From Candidatus Accumulibacter necessarius (GTDB lineage: Bacteria; Pseudomonadota; Gammaproteobacteria; Burkholderiales; Rhodocyclaceae): 64,000 nucleotides of DNA. The DNA lies in the NCBI GenBank assembly GCA_017302435.1, contig JAFLDL010000003.1, forward strand, positions 62,001-126,000, in the 5' to 3' direction. Within the stretch, counting starts at the first letter, position 1; each line of letters begins with the position of its first letter. The position numbers and the translations under genes are program-made. The notes below the pieces were generated by a model. That model ran no database searches, was not told the origin of the DNA, and worked only from the letters and a program-made list of their open reading frames with translations. This document shows positions 17,409 to 26,520 of the stretch, piece by piece.

Positions 17409-19301
17409 TCATTCGTCTTCTTCCAGAACGATGATCGGAAGCAGGGCCACGTAGTCGCCCACCGAACCGCCCGCCAGGCAACACTCGATGATCCTGCGGC
17501 CCAGGGGATGCAGGTCGGCCTCCAGGAACTGCGTCAACTCCTTGTGAAAGAAATCGGTCAGTTGCTGGGCACCCTTGTCGTAGGCGGAGGTGCCGACCTC
17601 TGGTTGCTTTTCGACCTGCAGCAGAATCCCCGGAATGGTCTGCCCTTCGACCACCACGCTCCTCATCGCGAAGCCGAGCAGCGGGCAGCGCGAGGGAGTG
17701 ACCTGCGCCCGCGAAAAACGTGCACCACCACGCCGAGCGAGATACTCACGAGCAATCCACTGCGGCATGAAGCCCGTCTCCCACGAACCGACGTGCTGAT
17801 TGGGACACAGGATGTACTTCATACGCGGCGTGGCGACGATCTGATCGAGCAGCAGGTTGGCCTGGTCGACCATGCGGCCGGTGGCGAAAGGCCAGTACGA
17901 CCCGACGCCTTCCGAACTCATGCCTTCAGTGGTCACGATGCTCGGATTGGCGTGGCCGCGCGGCGCCACCAGCCGCCACAGCCAGGCCAGCGCCGGCGGC
18001 AGGAGATGGAAGAGACCGATGATGCCATAGGTTGGATGCTCGACCGTGTTCGGCGGGCAGCGCACGCCGAAACTGCGGACGTCCACACTCACGGCGCCCT
18101 GATAGACGCCCGGCACTGCCTTGCGCGGTATGACGACGCGCGGGTTCGGGCACCGCTTGCCGGGCTCATCCTCGATGTGCTCCCAGATCAGCGCGGTGCC
18201 GCCGGGGTGGGCATCGATGTTGAGAAACAACATTGGCTCGGTGGGATGGATGGTCATCTTCTCGAGGTTGGGGTCGGTCCCGTAGTGGGTGATGTGGTTG
18301 ACGCGCACGAACCAGCCCTGTTCGGCATCCATCAGCGCCAGACGCCCATCGTTTTTGCCGAGCGAGGGATGGCACAAGGCCATATCGTCGGTCACCGCAC
18401 GCAGTTCGCAGTTATGCGGCAGCACCAGAGTGCGGCGTTCGCCCGACAGTACATTGGTGCCGAGGAGCAGCGCGCCGTCCTTCTGGCGATGGACCTGCTC
18501 GAGGATTTCGCTCTTGCCGCCGCCGCTGGCGCCTTCGTGCATGATGCACAGCTTGTTGCCATACGGGGTGATGACCTGCACCGTCGCGCAGTGCGCGGTC
18601 AGCCAATGCTCCCGCTCGCCGAGGGCGAGCAGGACGCCGTAGATACCTTTCTTGGCGCTGGGGCCGGGATAGAGGTTGTAACTGAACAGTTCGTGCCGGC
18701 CGGGACGGCGGTTGTGCACCACCATCTGCTTGCCTTTGAAGTGGGTATGGCGGAACGGTGGCGCAACGAAGATCACGGCCTTAGGGTCGAAGTCCGGCGA
18801 CAAGGCCTTTTCGTCGAGAATCCCCTGCAGCAAGGCCAGACCGAGTGCGAAAAAGCCGGCGTTGGCCGGGGCAACCACCAGGGCGTCGGCGCCAATGCCG
18901 GGGGCTCCTGCGATGAAGGGGAACAGCGCCAGTTCCTGGGTCTTGAGCCAGGCGAAGGTTTCCTCGCGCAGCGCCTCGAAGGACTCGCCGTACTCGTCCT
19001 CGAAGCGGGGCTTGTCGGTCGGCAGTTCGTCGGCAATGACCATGCAATCGGGATCGCGACGGCGCATGTAGGGTTCGACGTAGTTGGCGGAGATGCCGTT
19101 CTTGACCCGGCACACGTTGGCCTCAAGCACCCGGCCCCGGCCAGGCACTTCGTAGGCTACCTCATGCACGCCATTGACGGCGTCGCGCGTCGCCAGTTCG
19201 TACAACTGTTGCCAGGTACTGGCGACGGTATATTTCGGGCATGCTTCGAGAATATGCTGTACCGACAGTGGGATCTGGAAACCCACGTTCACTTCATTCA
19301 T
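17409..19301 (-). CDS. PEPCK-like P-loop protein (DUF4914 family)
   Basis: A 630-residue protein. The central P-loop HEGASGGGKSE (255-265) lies in a context (LCIMHEGASGGGKSEILEQVHRQ) that I recognise as DUF4914, a family distantly related to phosphoenolpyruvate carboxykinase. It does not match classic ATP-PEPCK (GLSGTGKTT) or GTP-PEPCK (FPSACGKTN). Other conserved-looking stretches are APPFRHTHFKGKQMVVHNRRPGR, SYNLYPGPSAKKG, TDDMALCHPSLG and FLNIDAHPGGTALIWEH. The activity of the family is not established to my knowledge. Placed after universal stress protein and before carbonic anhydrase on the same strand. Confidence 0.78.
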   Translation of the reverse strand: MNEVNVGFQIPLSVQHILEACPKYTVASTWQQLYELATRDAVNGVHEVAYEVPGRGRVLEANVCRVKNGISANYVEPYMRRRDPDCMVIADELPTDKPRFEDEYGESFEALREETFAWLKTQELALFPFIAGAPGIGADALVVAPANAGFFALGLALLQGILDEKALSPDFDPKAVIFVAPPFRHTHFKGKQMVVHNRRPGRHELFSYNLYPGPSAKKGIYGVLLALGEREHWLTAHCATVQVITPYGNKLCIMHEGASGGGKSEILEQVHRQKDGALLLGTNVLSGERRTLVLPHNCELRAVTDDMALCHPSLGKNDGRLALMDAEQGWFVRVNHITHYGTDPNLEKMTIHPTEPMLFLNIDAHPGGTALIWEHIEDEPGKRCPNPRVVIPRKAVPGVYQGAVSVDVRSFGVRCPPNTVEHPTYGIIGLFHLLPPALAWLWRLVAPRGHANPSIVTTEGMSSEGVGSYWPFATGRMVDQANLLLDQIVATPRMKYILCPNQHVGSWETGFMPQWIAREYLARRGGARFSRAQVTPSRCPLLGFAMRSVVVEGQTIPGILLQVEKQPEVGTSAYDKGAQQLTDFFHKELTQFLEADLHPLGRRIIECCLAGGSVGDYVALLPIIVLEEDE

Positions 19302-19390
19302 GACAATTCATCTCCGAAAGATAGTTCAAGAAACTCGGTTCCGTGGCTGAAAAACCGCTGTCAAATGTCGGCGCTTGCAGGACATTGTGG

Positions 19391-19897
19391 TCAGGGCACC
19401 ACCATGACCGGACGCGGACTCAGGTGCATCAGCTTGCTGGTGAGCGAACCAAGCAGCAGGGTCTCGGTGACACTCAACCCACGGCTGCCGATGACGATAC
19501 GGGAACAACCGATTTCCCCGGCCAGCGCAAGGATTTGCTCGGCCGTCTCGCCCATCGTCACATGCAGGCGCCATGGCTGGCCGCGCGCGTCGAGCAGCGT
19601 ACGTGCCCGTGCGGTGGTCTGCCAGGCCCGGCGCGCGAGTTCCGCCTCTGCCGCTTCCAGGCTGAGCCAGGGCTGAACGCTGACCAGATGCAGCGCGCAG
19701 GCCGTCATCGCGCCGGCCTGCGTAGCGGCTTGGGCGACGGCGCGCAACGCATTGTCCGAACTGTCGACAGCGACCAGCCAGGGATTCGTGGCGGGGGCCG
19801 GAAGCGGCGGCGCGCTGTCGAAGATGAGGCCGACGAGACGGCCATCAGCGTCGCGTTGGCAACTCGCGGCGACGGGAAGATCGATCGGATGGCTCAT
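19391..19897 (-). CDS. Universal stress protein family
   Basis: A 168-residue protein starting at an ATG that overlaps the terC stop (ATGA), with AGGAGA upstream. The N-terminal 40 residues are an extension. The Usp core begins NPWLVAVDSSDNALRAVAQA and ends IGCSRIVIGSRGLSVTETLLLGSLTSKLMHLSPRPVMVVP, which carries the ATP-binding G-2x-G-9x-G(S/T) pattern. Translational coupling to terC points to a membrane or oxidative stress context. Confidence 0.88.
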   Translation of the reverse strand: MSHPIDLPVAASCQRDADGRLVGLIFDSAPPLPAPATNPWLVAVDSSDNALRAVAQAATQAGAMTACALHLVSVQPWLSLEAAEAELARRAWQTTARARTLLDARGQPWRLHVTMGETAEQILALAGEIGCSRIVIGSRGLSVTETLLLGSLTSKLMHLSPRPVMVVP

Positions 19898-20877
19898 GCT
19901 GCTTCTCCTGTCGCGACCACTTTGGGTTTCGACAGGGCCAGGCTGGCCCCCACCGAAATCAGGATGGCGCCGGCAACAATCGCCAGGGACCACTGGATCG
20001 GCATGTGGAACCACGGCGCGGCCAGCATCTTGCCGCCGATGAACACCAGCACGAGGGCCAGCCCATACTTGAGCAGGTGGAACCGGTCCGCCATGTCGGC
20101 AAGCAGGAAATACAGCGCGCGCAGGCCCATGATGGCGAAGATGTTCGAAGTAAACACGATGAAGGGATCGGTGGTAACGGCGAAGATCGCCGGGATGCTG
20201 TCGACCGCGAACACCACGTCGCTGGCCTCGATCAGGATCAGGACGAGAAACATGGGCGTCGCCCACAGGATGCCGTTCTGGCGGACGAAGAAGGACTCTC
20301 CGTGGAAGCTCGGCGTGATGCGCAGATGCCGGCGCAGCCAGCGCAGCAGCGGATTCTTCTCGAGGTCCGGTTCGTGCTCGGCGAAGATCAGCATCTTGAC
20401 GCCGGTGATCACCAGGAAGGCGCCGAAGACATACAACACCCAGGCGAACTCCGATACCAGCCAGACGCCGGCGAGGATCATGCCGGCGCGCATGACAATG
20501 GCCCCGAGCACGCCATACAGCAGCGCGCGGCGCTGCAGTTCCGGCGGCACCGCAAAGTAGGTGAAGATCATGACGAAGACGAACATGTTGTCCACCGACA
20601 GCGATTGTTCGATCAGGTAGCCGGCGAGAAATTCGAGCGTCTTGCGTTGCGCCACATCGGCGCCCTGAGTACCGTTCAGATACCACCAGAGCAGGCCGGC
20701 AAAGGCCAGTGCGAGGCAGACCCAGGCGATCACCCAGGCCAGAGCCTCCTTGACCGATACGCGGTGGGCCTTGCGGCCGCCGAAGACGAACAGGTCGAGC
20801 GCCAGCATCCCCAGCACGAAAACGATGAAGCCGGCCCACATCGGGCCTGTGGCGAAACTGTCGATGCCGGTGGTCAT
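19894..20877 (-). CDS. TerC/Alx-family membrane protein
   Basis: A 327-residue integral membrane protein with about nine helices. TerC motifs are present: LEFLAGYLIEQSLSVDNMFVFVMIFTYF (with SVDN) and LILIEASDVVFAVDSIPAIFAVTTDPFIVFTSNIFAIMGLRALYF. The Asp residues of the two repeats are proposed metal-binding sites; the family is linked to manganese export and tellurite resistance. No yybP-ykoY riboswitch fits in the 66 bases separating it from the hibernation-factor gene upstream. Confidence 0.93.
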   Translation of the reverse strand: MTTGIDSFATGPMWAGFIVFVLGMLALDLFVFGGRKAHRVSVKEALAWVIAWVCLALAFAGLLWWYLNGTQGADVAQRKTLEFLAGYLIEQSLSVDNMFVFVMIFTYFAVPPELQRRALLYGVLGAIVMRAGMILAGVWLVSEFAWVLYVFGAFLVITGVKMLIFAEHEPDLEKNPLLRWLRRHLRITPSFHGESFFVRQNGILWATPMFLVLILIEASDVVFAVDSIPAIFAVTTDPFIVFTSNIFAIMGLRALYFLLADMADRFHLLKYGLALVLVFIGGKMLAAPWFHMPIQWSLAIVAGAILISVGASLALSKPKVVATGEAA

Positions 20878-20943
20878 GTCAGGCTCCCGGTGCCCTTGAG
20901 CTATTCTTGACGATGGGTGTCGTCGCCCTGTCGACAGGGCGCT

Positions 20944-21300
20944 TCATGGCGTTTTGTCCGTGACTGGTTGTTGCCGGGTGGCTGAAACCACAGGAAATTC
21001 GTGTCGCCGCGCCAGGTGGCGGTCGAGCGCGCGGCCCATGCGGTCGACGGCGCGATCGATGGCGACGTAAAGATCGGTCTGAGTGTCCTCGACGAACAGG
21101 GCAGGGGAGCCCTTGAGGCGCACCTCGATACCGCAACACTTGTCTTGTCCGCCGCGCGGGCCATTCACATCGGAAAGGCGCACGACAATGCGTGTGACGA
21201 CGTCCCGCCCATGATTCAGGCCGTAGGCGAGGCGCGTGCTGACGTGCTCGCGCAGTCCGTCGGTCAGGGTGAAGCTTTGCGCCTGGATTTGCAGGTTCAT
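20944..21300 (-). CDS. hpf: Ribosome hibernation promoting factor (short form)
   Basis: A 118-residue HPF/RaiA-family protein: MNLQIQAQSFTLTDGLREHVSTRL, RIVVRLSDVNGPRGGQDKCCGIEVRLKGSPALFVEDTQTDLYVAIDRAVDRMGRALDRHLAR. It lacks the C-terminal dimerisation domain of long HPF, so it is a short-type factor that acts with RMF-like partners or alone. First gene of a possible minus-strand run hpf-terC-usp-DUF4914, divergent from a LysR gene. Confidence 0.88.
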   Translation of the reverse strand: MNLQIQAQSFTLTDGLREHVSTRLAYGLNHGRDVVTRIVVRLSDVNGPRGGQDKCCGIEVRLKGSPALFVEDTQTDLYVAIDRAVDRMGRALDRHLARRHEFPVVSATRQQPVTDKTP

Positions 21301-21416
21301 GGCATTCGTCTGTCAGGGTGGCAAGAACACACAAGCATTATGGGCAAGGTGAATGTTCGTCGCAAACAGATAAACACATAAGATATGATCGAAATATACG
21401 AACAACAGGAGGCGCC

Positions 21417-22328
21417 GTGATCAACTACAAGCATCTGCACTACTTCGTCAGTATCGCCCGCTCGGGCGGCGTCATCCGCGCGGCCGAGCGCCTGCATCTG
21501 ACGCCACAGACGCTCTCTGGGCAACTATCCCAGTTCGAGGAACGGCTGGGCGTGGCGCTGTTCCGGCGCGTCGGACGTCGGCTGGAACTGACCGCAACGG
21601 GCAAACTGGCGCTCTCCTACGCCGAGGAAATCTTTCAGACCGGGGCTGAACTCGAAGACCTGCTGAAGAATGGCGCCGAGGAACGCTTCATCACCTTCCG
21701 CGTCGGCATCGCTGACGTCGTGCCGAAATTCATCGCCCATCGCCTGCTTGCGCCGGTGCTGGGACTTCCCGCGGCAGTGCGCCTGATCTGTCAGGAGGAC
21801 CGGCTGGAACGTCTGCTGGCTGATCTGGCGATCCACCGTCTTGACATGGTGCTGGCCGATCGCCCCATGCCGCCGGGCACGGAGATCAGGGGCTACAGTC
21901 ATCCGCTCGGTGAATCGGGGGTGGCTTTCATGGCGGCGCCCGCGTTGGCAGCTCGACTGACGGGCGGCTTCCCGGATTGTCTGGATGGCGCACCCCTGCT
22001 GCTGTCCGGACGCGATAGCGCACTTCACAGTGCCCTGCTGCGCTGGCTGGAACGACAGGGAAAGCGTGTGCAAGTCGTCGGCGAATTCGACGACAGCGCC
22101 TTGATGAAGGCCTTCGGCGCAGCCGGCGCCGGGGTCTTCCCGACGCCGGCGGCCGGCGTGCCGGACGTGACGGCGCACTACCGGGTCGTCAAGCTGGGCG
22201 AAACGGAGGAGATTCGCGAGCAATTTTTCCTCATTTCAGCCGAGCGGCGGCTGACCCATCCCGCTGCGCGGGCGGTCAGCGAAAACGCGCGGGCCGGCGT
22301 GTTCGCCACGCTACCCCGCGCTGGTTGA
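21417..22328 (+). CDS. LysR-family regulator, NhaR-like
   Basis: About 303 residues from a GTG with AGGAGG upstream. The N-terminal winged helix (INYKHLHYFVSIARSGGVIRAAERLHLTPQTLSGQLSQFEERLGVALFRR) closely resembles NhaR, the activator of the sodium/proton antiporter nhaA. The effector domain follows. No nhaA is next to it; the divergent hpf-terC run is the nearest candidate target. Confidence 0.85.
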   Translation: MINYKHLHYFVSIARSGGVIRAAERLHLTPQTLSGQLSQFEERLGVALFRRVGRRLELTATGKLALSYAEEIFQTGAELEDLLKNGAEERFITFRVGIADVVPKFIAHRLLAPVLGLPAAVRLICQEDRLERLLADLAIHRLDMVLADRPMPPGTEIRGYSHPLGESGVAFMAAPALAARLTGGFPDCLDGAPLLLSGRDSALHSALLRWLERQGKRVQVVGEFDDSALMKAFGAAGAGVFPTPAAGVPDVTAHYRVVKLGETEEIREQFFLISAERRLTHPAARAVSENARAGVFATLPRAG

Positions 22329-22877
22329 AGACTGCTAACTTGTGTCCCTCCGGCGGACCTGTATGAATTTGCTTCATGGCACGCAACGCAGCTTTCCCCT
22401 TTTTCAGCCTCATGCTCTTGCCATGGCGGGGTTCCTTCTTGGTCCGCTGGTACGATGGGGTGCACCGAGGGAAGACTGGGATCTCGCGTTTCGGAAGCCG
22501 TCCCGTCGGGCGCGGCTGATGTGTCCGATCATGGAGCCCTTGCTGCCTGGGGTTCTTCCGCAGCTGGCCGGCGGCTGCCGTTGCACTGTACCTCGGCTTC
22601 AGTGGGAATCAGGACGAGGCGCGTTGCGTCGGCGGCAGCCCTTTGCTGGCGGACGTTGCCCGGGTTGCCGTGGGTCGGGTGAATGTAAACGCCTCGCCGG
22701 CACCATCGCCGCTGGGCCCTTCGCCAGCTGTGCGACTTGCAGCTTCAGGCGCTCGGCCCTGAGGGGCGCATAGCGTCCAAAGCCGCCGATGTAGCCTGTC
22801 GGTTTTCTTTACACCCAGCCAGCGACCCATGCACAGGCAGTCCTGCAAGCCACTGTTTTAAAGCACTTTAGCACTCG
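22329..22877. other. Gene-poor interval before the PEP-CTERM gene
   Basis: About 550 bases with only low-quality reading frames and no visible RNA gene. The right end carries an inverted AAAGCACTTT and then a sigma-54 promoter, so part of the interval may hold enhancer sites for an RpoN-dependent activator. Confidence 0.45.
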
Positions 22878-22893
22878 TGGCCCGGATTTTGCA
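22878..22893 (+). promoter_or_regulatory. Sigma-54 promoter for the PEP-CTERM gene
   Basis: TGGCCCGGATTTTGCA has the invariant GG-N10-GC of -24/-12 promoters and agrees well with TGGCACG-N4-TTGCA. It lies about 70 bases before the ATG of the only downstream gene, on the correct strand. PEP-CTERM genes in betaproteobacteria are commonly RpoN-dependent with the PrsK/PrsR system. Confidence 0.7.
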
Positions 22894-22965
22894 TGCGGTC
22901 CCAGCGCGCATTCCGCGAGCCGGCGACCTTGGCGCCGAATTGTTTCCAGCAAGAGGAGAATGATG

Positions 22966-23763
22966 ATGAACGCAATCTACAAGTCTGCTGGGGCGCTCGC
23001 CGCCTTGCTTCTGGCACCAGCGGCAGGGGCCGCGTTGGTGACCTTCGAGGCGGCGGGTGCCACTCCTGCGGCGATTGCCGCCACAAGCGACGCTTTCCGC
23101 GCGGCTGTCGGAGGCGGTCGCCGCGAGATCAACTGGGATGGCGTACCTGGGACGGTGGCCGACCCCAATCTCCTGCCCGGGAACTTCTTCAATTCAACCT
23201 CACCCCGGGGAGCCGTGTTCAGCACGCCGGGGACAGGTTTCCTGGTCAGCGCCAACGCTGGCGGTGCCACCCCGACGCTCTTCGGGTTCCCGAACGATTT
23301 CCAGGCTTTCAGCGCGCAGCGGCTGTTTACGGCCGTCGGCAGCAACATTACCGACGTGACGTTCTTCGTCCCGGGGACGGCGATCGCTGCCACGACGAGC
23401 GCTTTCGCTGCGATCTTCGTTGATGTCGAAGTGGCCGGTCTGACCAAAATGGAGTTCTTCGATCCGAGCAATTCGCTGATTTTTTCGCGAGACGTCCAGG
23501 TTGGGGGCAACCAGGGTTTGAGCTTTTTGGGCGCCGTTGCCAATGCCGGCGAGAAGATCGCCCGGGTCCGGCTGACCTCCGGCGCGAACACGATCACCGC
23601 CAACGGTTCGCTCGGCAACGCGCTCGACGATGTCGTCGTGATGGACGACTTCCTCTATGCCGAACCCAACCAGGTCGTTCCGGAGCCTTCGAGTCTGGCG
23701 CTGGCCGGCCTGGGCCTGCTTTGTGGTCTCGGGTGGATGCGGCGTCGCCGGCCGGAGGCCTGA
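22966..23763 (+). CDS. PEP-CTERM sorting-domain protein
   Basis: About 265 residues. Of three ATGs in a row, the third is best spaced from GAGGAG. A signal peptide ends near GAALVTF. The middle is a Gly/Ala/Thr-rich, low-lysine beta-type domain. The C-terminus VPEPSSLALAGLGLLCGLGWMRRRR has the PEP motif, hydrophobic helix and Arg cluster recognised by exosortase EpsH/XrtA. The protein is therefore exported and probably attached or released into exopolysaccharide or biofilm matrix. The exosortase is not in this window. Confidence 0.9.
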   Translation: MNAIYKSAGALAALLLAPAAGAALVTFEAAGATPAAIAATSDAFRAAVGGGRREINWDGVPGTVADPNLLPGNFFNSTSPRGAVFSTPGTGFLVSANAGGATPTLFGFPNDFQAFSAQRLFTAVGSNITDVTFFVPGTAIAATTSAFAAIFVDVEVAGLTKMEFFDPSNSLIFSRDVQVGGNQGLSFLGAVANAGEKIARVRLTSGANTITANGSLGNALDDVVVMDDFLYAEPNQVVPEPSSLALAGLGLLCGLGWMRRRRPEA

Positions 23764-24084
23764 CTCAGCAACAGGAAGCTGCTTCAACAAGCGGGCAGGG
23801 GCGGCGCTCAGTGAAACCTTGCCCCGCTGACCCGCTAAGGCGAGTGCCCCTCGACGTCTGCTGCGCTCGGCCGTTTCGCGCAGCGCTTGACCTGTGCATG
23901 AATGGTGCGCCCGGCCAGTAGTTTCCAAGGATCTGGTAATGACGAGGGTCAGAAGTTGCCGTCCGGGTTTTCGGGTGGGGGAACCTCGCGCCTGGGTTCC
24001 GATTCCGGGCGTTTGCCACATACCAGCGCCGATCGGGCGAAGCGCAGGAGGTAAAATGAGCGCTCGCCTTGCCAGGAGCCCACG
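23764..24084. other. Interval without a recognisable gene
   Basis: About 320 bases between the PEP-CTERM gene and the ACT-domain gene. No supported open frame, no convincing terminator with a T-tract, no tRNA. Confidence 0.4.
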
Positions 24085-24609
24085 ATGAGCGTTTCCCTTG
24101 TTCTGACCGTTATCGGCGATGATCGTCCCGGCCTCGTCGAGCAGCTTGCCACTGCCATCAGCCAGCATCAGGGCAACTGGCTGGAGTCGTCGATGTCGAA
24201 CCTGTCGGGCAAGTTCGCCGGTATCGTCTGCGTCAGCGTCTCCGAGACCCACCTTGAAGCCCTCACGGCGGCGATGGCTTCGCTGCCCGGTCTGCGCATC
24301 ACGTTCGAGGTTTCCCGGTCACCGGCAGCGCAGGCCGGCAATCGGCGTCTGAAGCTTTCGCTGGTCGGCCACGACCGCATAGGCATCGTGCGCGAGGTCT
24401 CGCAGGTGCTTGCCCGGCATGCACTCAACGTCGAGGATCTCAACACCTACACGGCCAGTGCGCCGATGTCCGCGGGGGTGCTTTTCCATGCGACAGCCGA
24501 GTTGACCGCCTCATCGACGCTCGATGTGAGCGAACTGACGCGCGACCTGGAGAACCTGTCGAACGACCTGATGGTTGATATCACGCTGGACGAAACCATC
24601 CGCTCTTGA
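24085..24609 (+). CDS. GcvR-like double ACT-domain protein
   Basis: A 174-residue protein with two ACT domains: LVLTVIGDDRPGLVEQLATAISQHQGNWLESSMSNLSGKFAGIVCVSV (about 4-55) and LKLSLVGHDRIGIVREVSQVLARHALNVEDLNTYT (about 92-126). This is the architecture of GcvR, the glycine-cleavage repressor accessory protein, which lacks its own DNA-binding domain. The gcv genes are not nearby, so the precise target is open. Confidence 0.85.
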   Translation: MSVSLVLTVIGDDRPGLVEQLATAISQHQGNWLESSMSNLSGKFAGIVCVSVSETHLEALTAAMASLPGLRITFEVSRSPAAQAGNRRLKLSLVGHDRIGIVREVSQVLARHALNVEDLNTYTASAPMSAGVLFHATAELTASSTLDVSELTRDLENLSNDLMVDITLDETIRS

Positions 24610-24685
24610 ACTGGCGGTCGACCGACGGGTCGATCAGGAAGCCTCACAAACTGAAGCGCACTGCCACACCATCAACCAGGCTTGC

Positions 24686-25603
24686 TCAGTGCGCCTTGGT
24701 TTCGCCGCGGCGGCGATTCCTCCAGAAATTGATCGACAGATAGATCATGAAGCCGACAAAGGTCAGGAAGCCGGCGAACTGGAAATAGAGCGAGTAGTTG
24801 GTCCGGTACCTGCCGGTAAGGGGGTCATAGATTGAGCAGAGGATTCGCACACGCTCCATGATCTCCTGCAGCGTGCCGGCCTCGGGCGGGATCGCCGAGC
24901 CGGTGATCAGGAGCTTGAGCGGCTCGGCGAGGTCTTCGGCGGTAAATTTCTCGCCGTAGACCTGGCGGACGATCCTGCCCGTTGAGTCGACCAGTGTCAC
25001 CTGGTTGATGTGGTCAAAACCGGCTGGCGTGGCGACGTAGCTGAAGCCGAAACTGGCGGTCAGATCGCCGACGATGGCCGGGGCAGGGCTCAGGAACTCC
25101 CAGTTGGGCAGGTGGATGCCATACTGCCGGGCAAAATCCCTGAGTGCCGCGGGCGAGTCGAATGGCTGGTTGAAACCGATGCTGACGACGTTGAAGCGAT
25201 CCGCGCCCATCACGCTGACCGTACTGTCGACGGCTTTCTGCAGGTTGCGGGTTATCGTCGGGCAGACCTGGAAACAGGCGGTGTAGATGAAGGTGACGAG
25301 CAGCGGCTTGCCACGGTAGCGCGACAGTTCGACCGGTCGCCCCTGGCGGTCGAGCAGAACGAAGTCGCCTACCTGCTTGCCGATCGCCCCTTGTGACAAG
25401 GCGAAGGCGGCTTTCTCGTCGAGGGTGGTAAGCGCCAGGCCGCTATTGACTCCCTGCGGACGAGCGGTGAGTCTGGGCTTTTCGCTTGCGGCATCGTCCG
25501 CGCGCAGCGGGTTCGCCCCCAGCAGGAAGAACGCGGTCACGAGCGCCGCGAGTCGGACTGAGAAAAAAGCGGCGATGAGTGGGCGGGCGAGGCGAAGAAT
25601 CAC
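24686..25603 (-). CDS. SCO1/SenC-family copper chaperone with C-terminal membrane helix
   Basis: A 305-residue protein. The N-terminal membrane anchor or signal is at about 15-35, followed by a thioredoxin-fold SCO domain with Cys110-Cys114 in TACFQVCP and the copper-ligand His198 in GFDHINQV. After residue 265 there is a transmembrane helix (FQFAGFLTFVGFMIYLSINFW), which ordinary SCO1 lacks. It is the last gene of the heme-copper cluster and presumably metallates the CuA of subunit II. SenC is also part of the norSY-senC cluster of ammonia oxidisers. Confidence 0.9.
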   Translation of the reverse strand: MILRLARPLIAAFFSVRLAALVTAFFLLGANPLRADDAASEKPRLTARPQGVNSGLALTTLDEKAAFALSQGAIGKQVGDFVLLDRQGRPVELSRYRGKPLLVTFIYTACFQVCPTITRNLQKAVDSTVSVMGADRFNVVSIGFNQPFDSPAALRDFARQYGIHLPNWEFLSPAPAIVGDLTASFGFSYVATPAGFDHINQVTLVDSTGRIVRQVYGEKFTAEDLAEPLKLLITGSAIPPEAGTLQEIMERVRILCSIYDPLTGRYRTNYSLYFQFAGFLTFVGFMIYLSINFWRNRRRGETKAH

Positions 25604-25623
25604 CGTGAGCGGTCCGTCGTTTC

Positions 25624-26520
25624 TCAGAAGCGTAGTTGGGTGTCCGCGATAGCTGCCAGCAGGACGAGTGTCAACTGCATCAGCGAGGCATGGAAGCAGA
25701 CCATCGCCGATTTGCGGTTGGGGTCGCGCGTCAGGCGCCAGGCTTTCTGGATAAACAGGAAGCCACCGATGGCGGCGCCAGCGAAGTAGATCGCGCCGAG
25801 GCCGAAGGCCAGTGGCAGCAGACTGGCGGCAACCAGAGCCACGGTGCTGTAGAAGATCGTGTTGGCGGCCCGCTGGTCGCCGACGACGACCGGCAGCATG
25901 GGTACGCCGGCGGCGGCGTAGTCGTCACGGAAAGCAATCGCGAGGCTCCAGAAATGCGGCGGTGTCCAAAGGAAGAGGACGAGCGCCAGTGCCAGTGGCA
26001 CCGCGCCGACTTGCGGGTCCGCCGCGGTGGCGCCGGCAAGCACCGCCCAGCTGCCGGCGAGTCCGCCGAAGACGATGTTGAGCCAGGTGCGCCGCTTCAG
26101 CCACACCGTATAGACGATGGCGTAGAAGAAGGCGCCGAGAAAGACGAACAAGGCCGACCAGGCATTGAGCGCGATCCAGGCGGCGCCCACCGAGAGCGCC
26201 ATCAGGGCGCCGATGACCAGGAGCCAGATCGGCCCATGGCGGATTTCACCGGTGACGAAGGGGCGCTTGCTGGTGCGTGACATCAAGTGGTCGCTGTCGT
26301 GTTCGTAATACTGGTTGAAGGCGCCGGCGCTGGCCGACGAAATCAGCACTGACAGAGCCAGCACGAGGAGCTGCAGTGGGCTGAGGGCGGGTCCCGGGCT
26401 GACGGCCAGTCCGGCGAGGGCGGTGAAGGTGATCACGACGCCGATGCGCAGCTTGAAAACGCCCAGAATCGCACGTATGGGGAAGCCGGGGGTGCTGTTC
26501 GATGGGGGTGTGGATTGCAT
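25624..26520 (-). CDS. ctaB: Protoheme IX farnesyltransferase (heme O synthase)
   Basis: A 298-residue UbiA-type prenyltransferase with about eight helices. The allylic diphosphate-binding motif NQYYEHDSDHLMSRTSKRP is present, and a second conserved region is around WTPPHFWSLAIAFRDDYAAAGVPMLPVV. It converts heme B to heme O. It sits between the SCO gene and subunit I on the same strand, 20 bases from the SCO start. Confidence 0.95.
   Translation of the reverse strand: MQSTPPSNSTPGFPIRAILGVFKLRIGVVITFTALAGLAVSPGPALSPLQLLVLALSVLISSASAGAFNQYYEHDSDHLMSRTSKRPFVTGEIRHGPIWLLVIGALMALSVGAAWIALNAWSALFVFLGAFFYAIVYTVWLKRRTWLNIVFGGLAGSWAVLAGATAADPQVGAVPLALALVLFLWTPPHFWSLAIAFRDDYAAAGVPMLPVVVGDQRAANTIFYSTVALVAASLLPLAFGLGAIYFAGAAIGGFLFIQKAWRLTRDPNRKSAMVCFHASLMQLTLVLLAAIADTQLRF

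Noticed and set aside
20878-20943. Possible yybP-ykoY manganese riboswitch before terC
   Set aside because: Only 66 bases separate terC from hpf, too short for the riboswitch, and no matching conserved loops are visible.
22178-22465. Minus-strand frame containing CVACHE, a CxxCH heme-like motif
   Set aside because: It overlaps the end of the LysR gene, has no signal peptide or ribosome-binding site, and the rest has no cytochrome character. A chance motif is likely.
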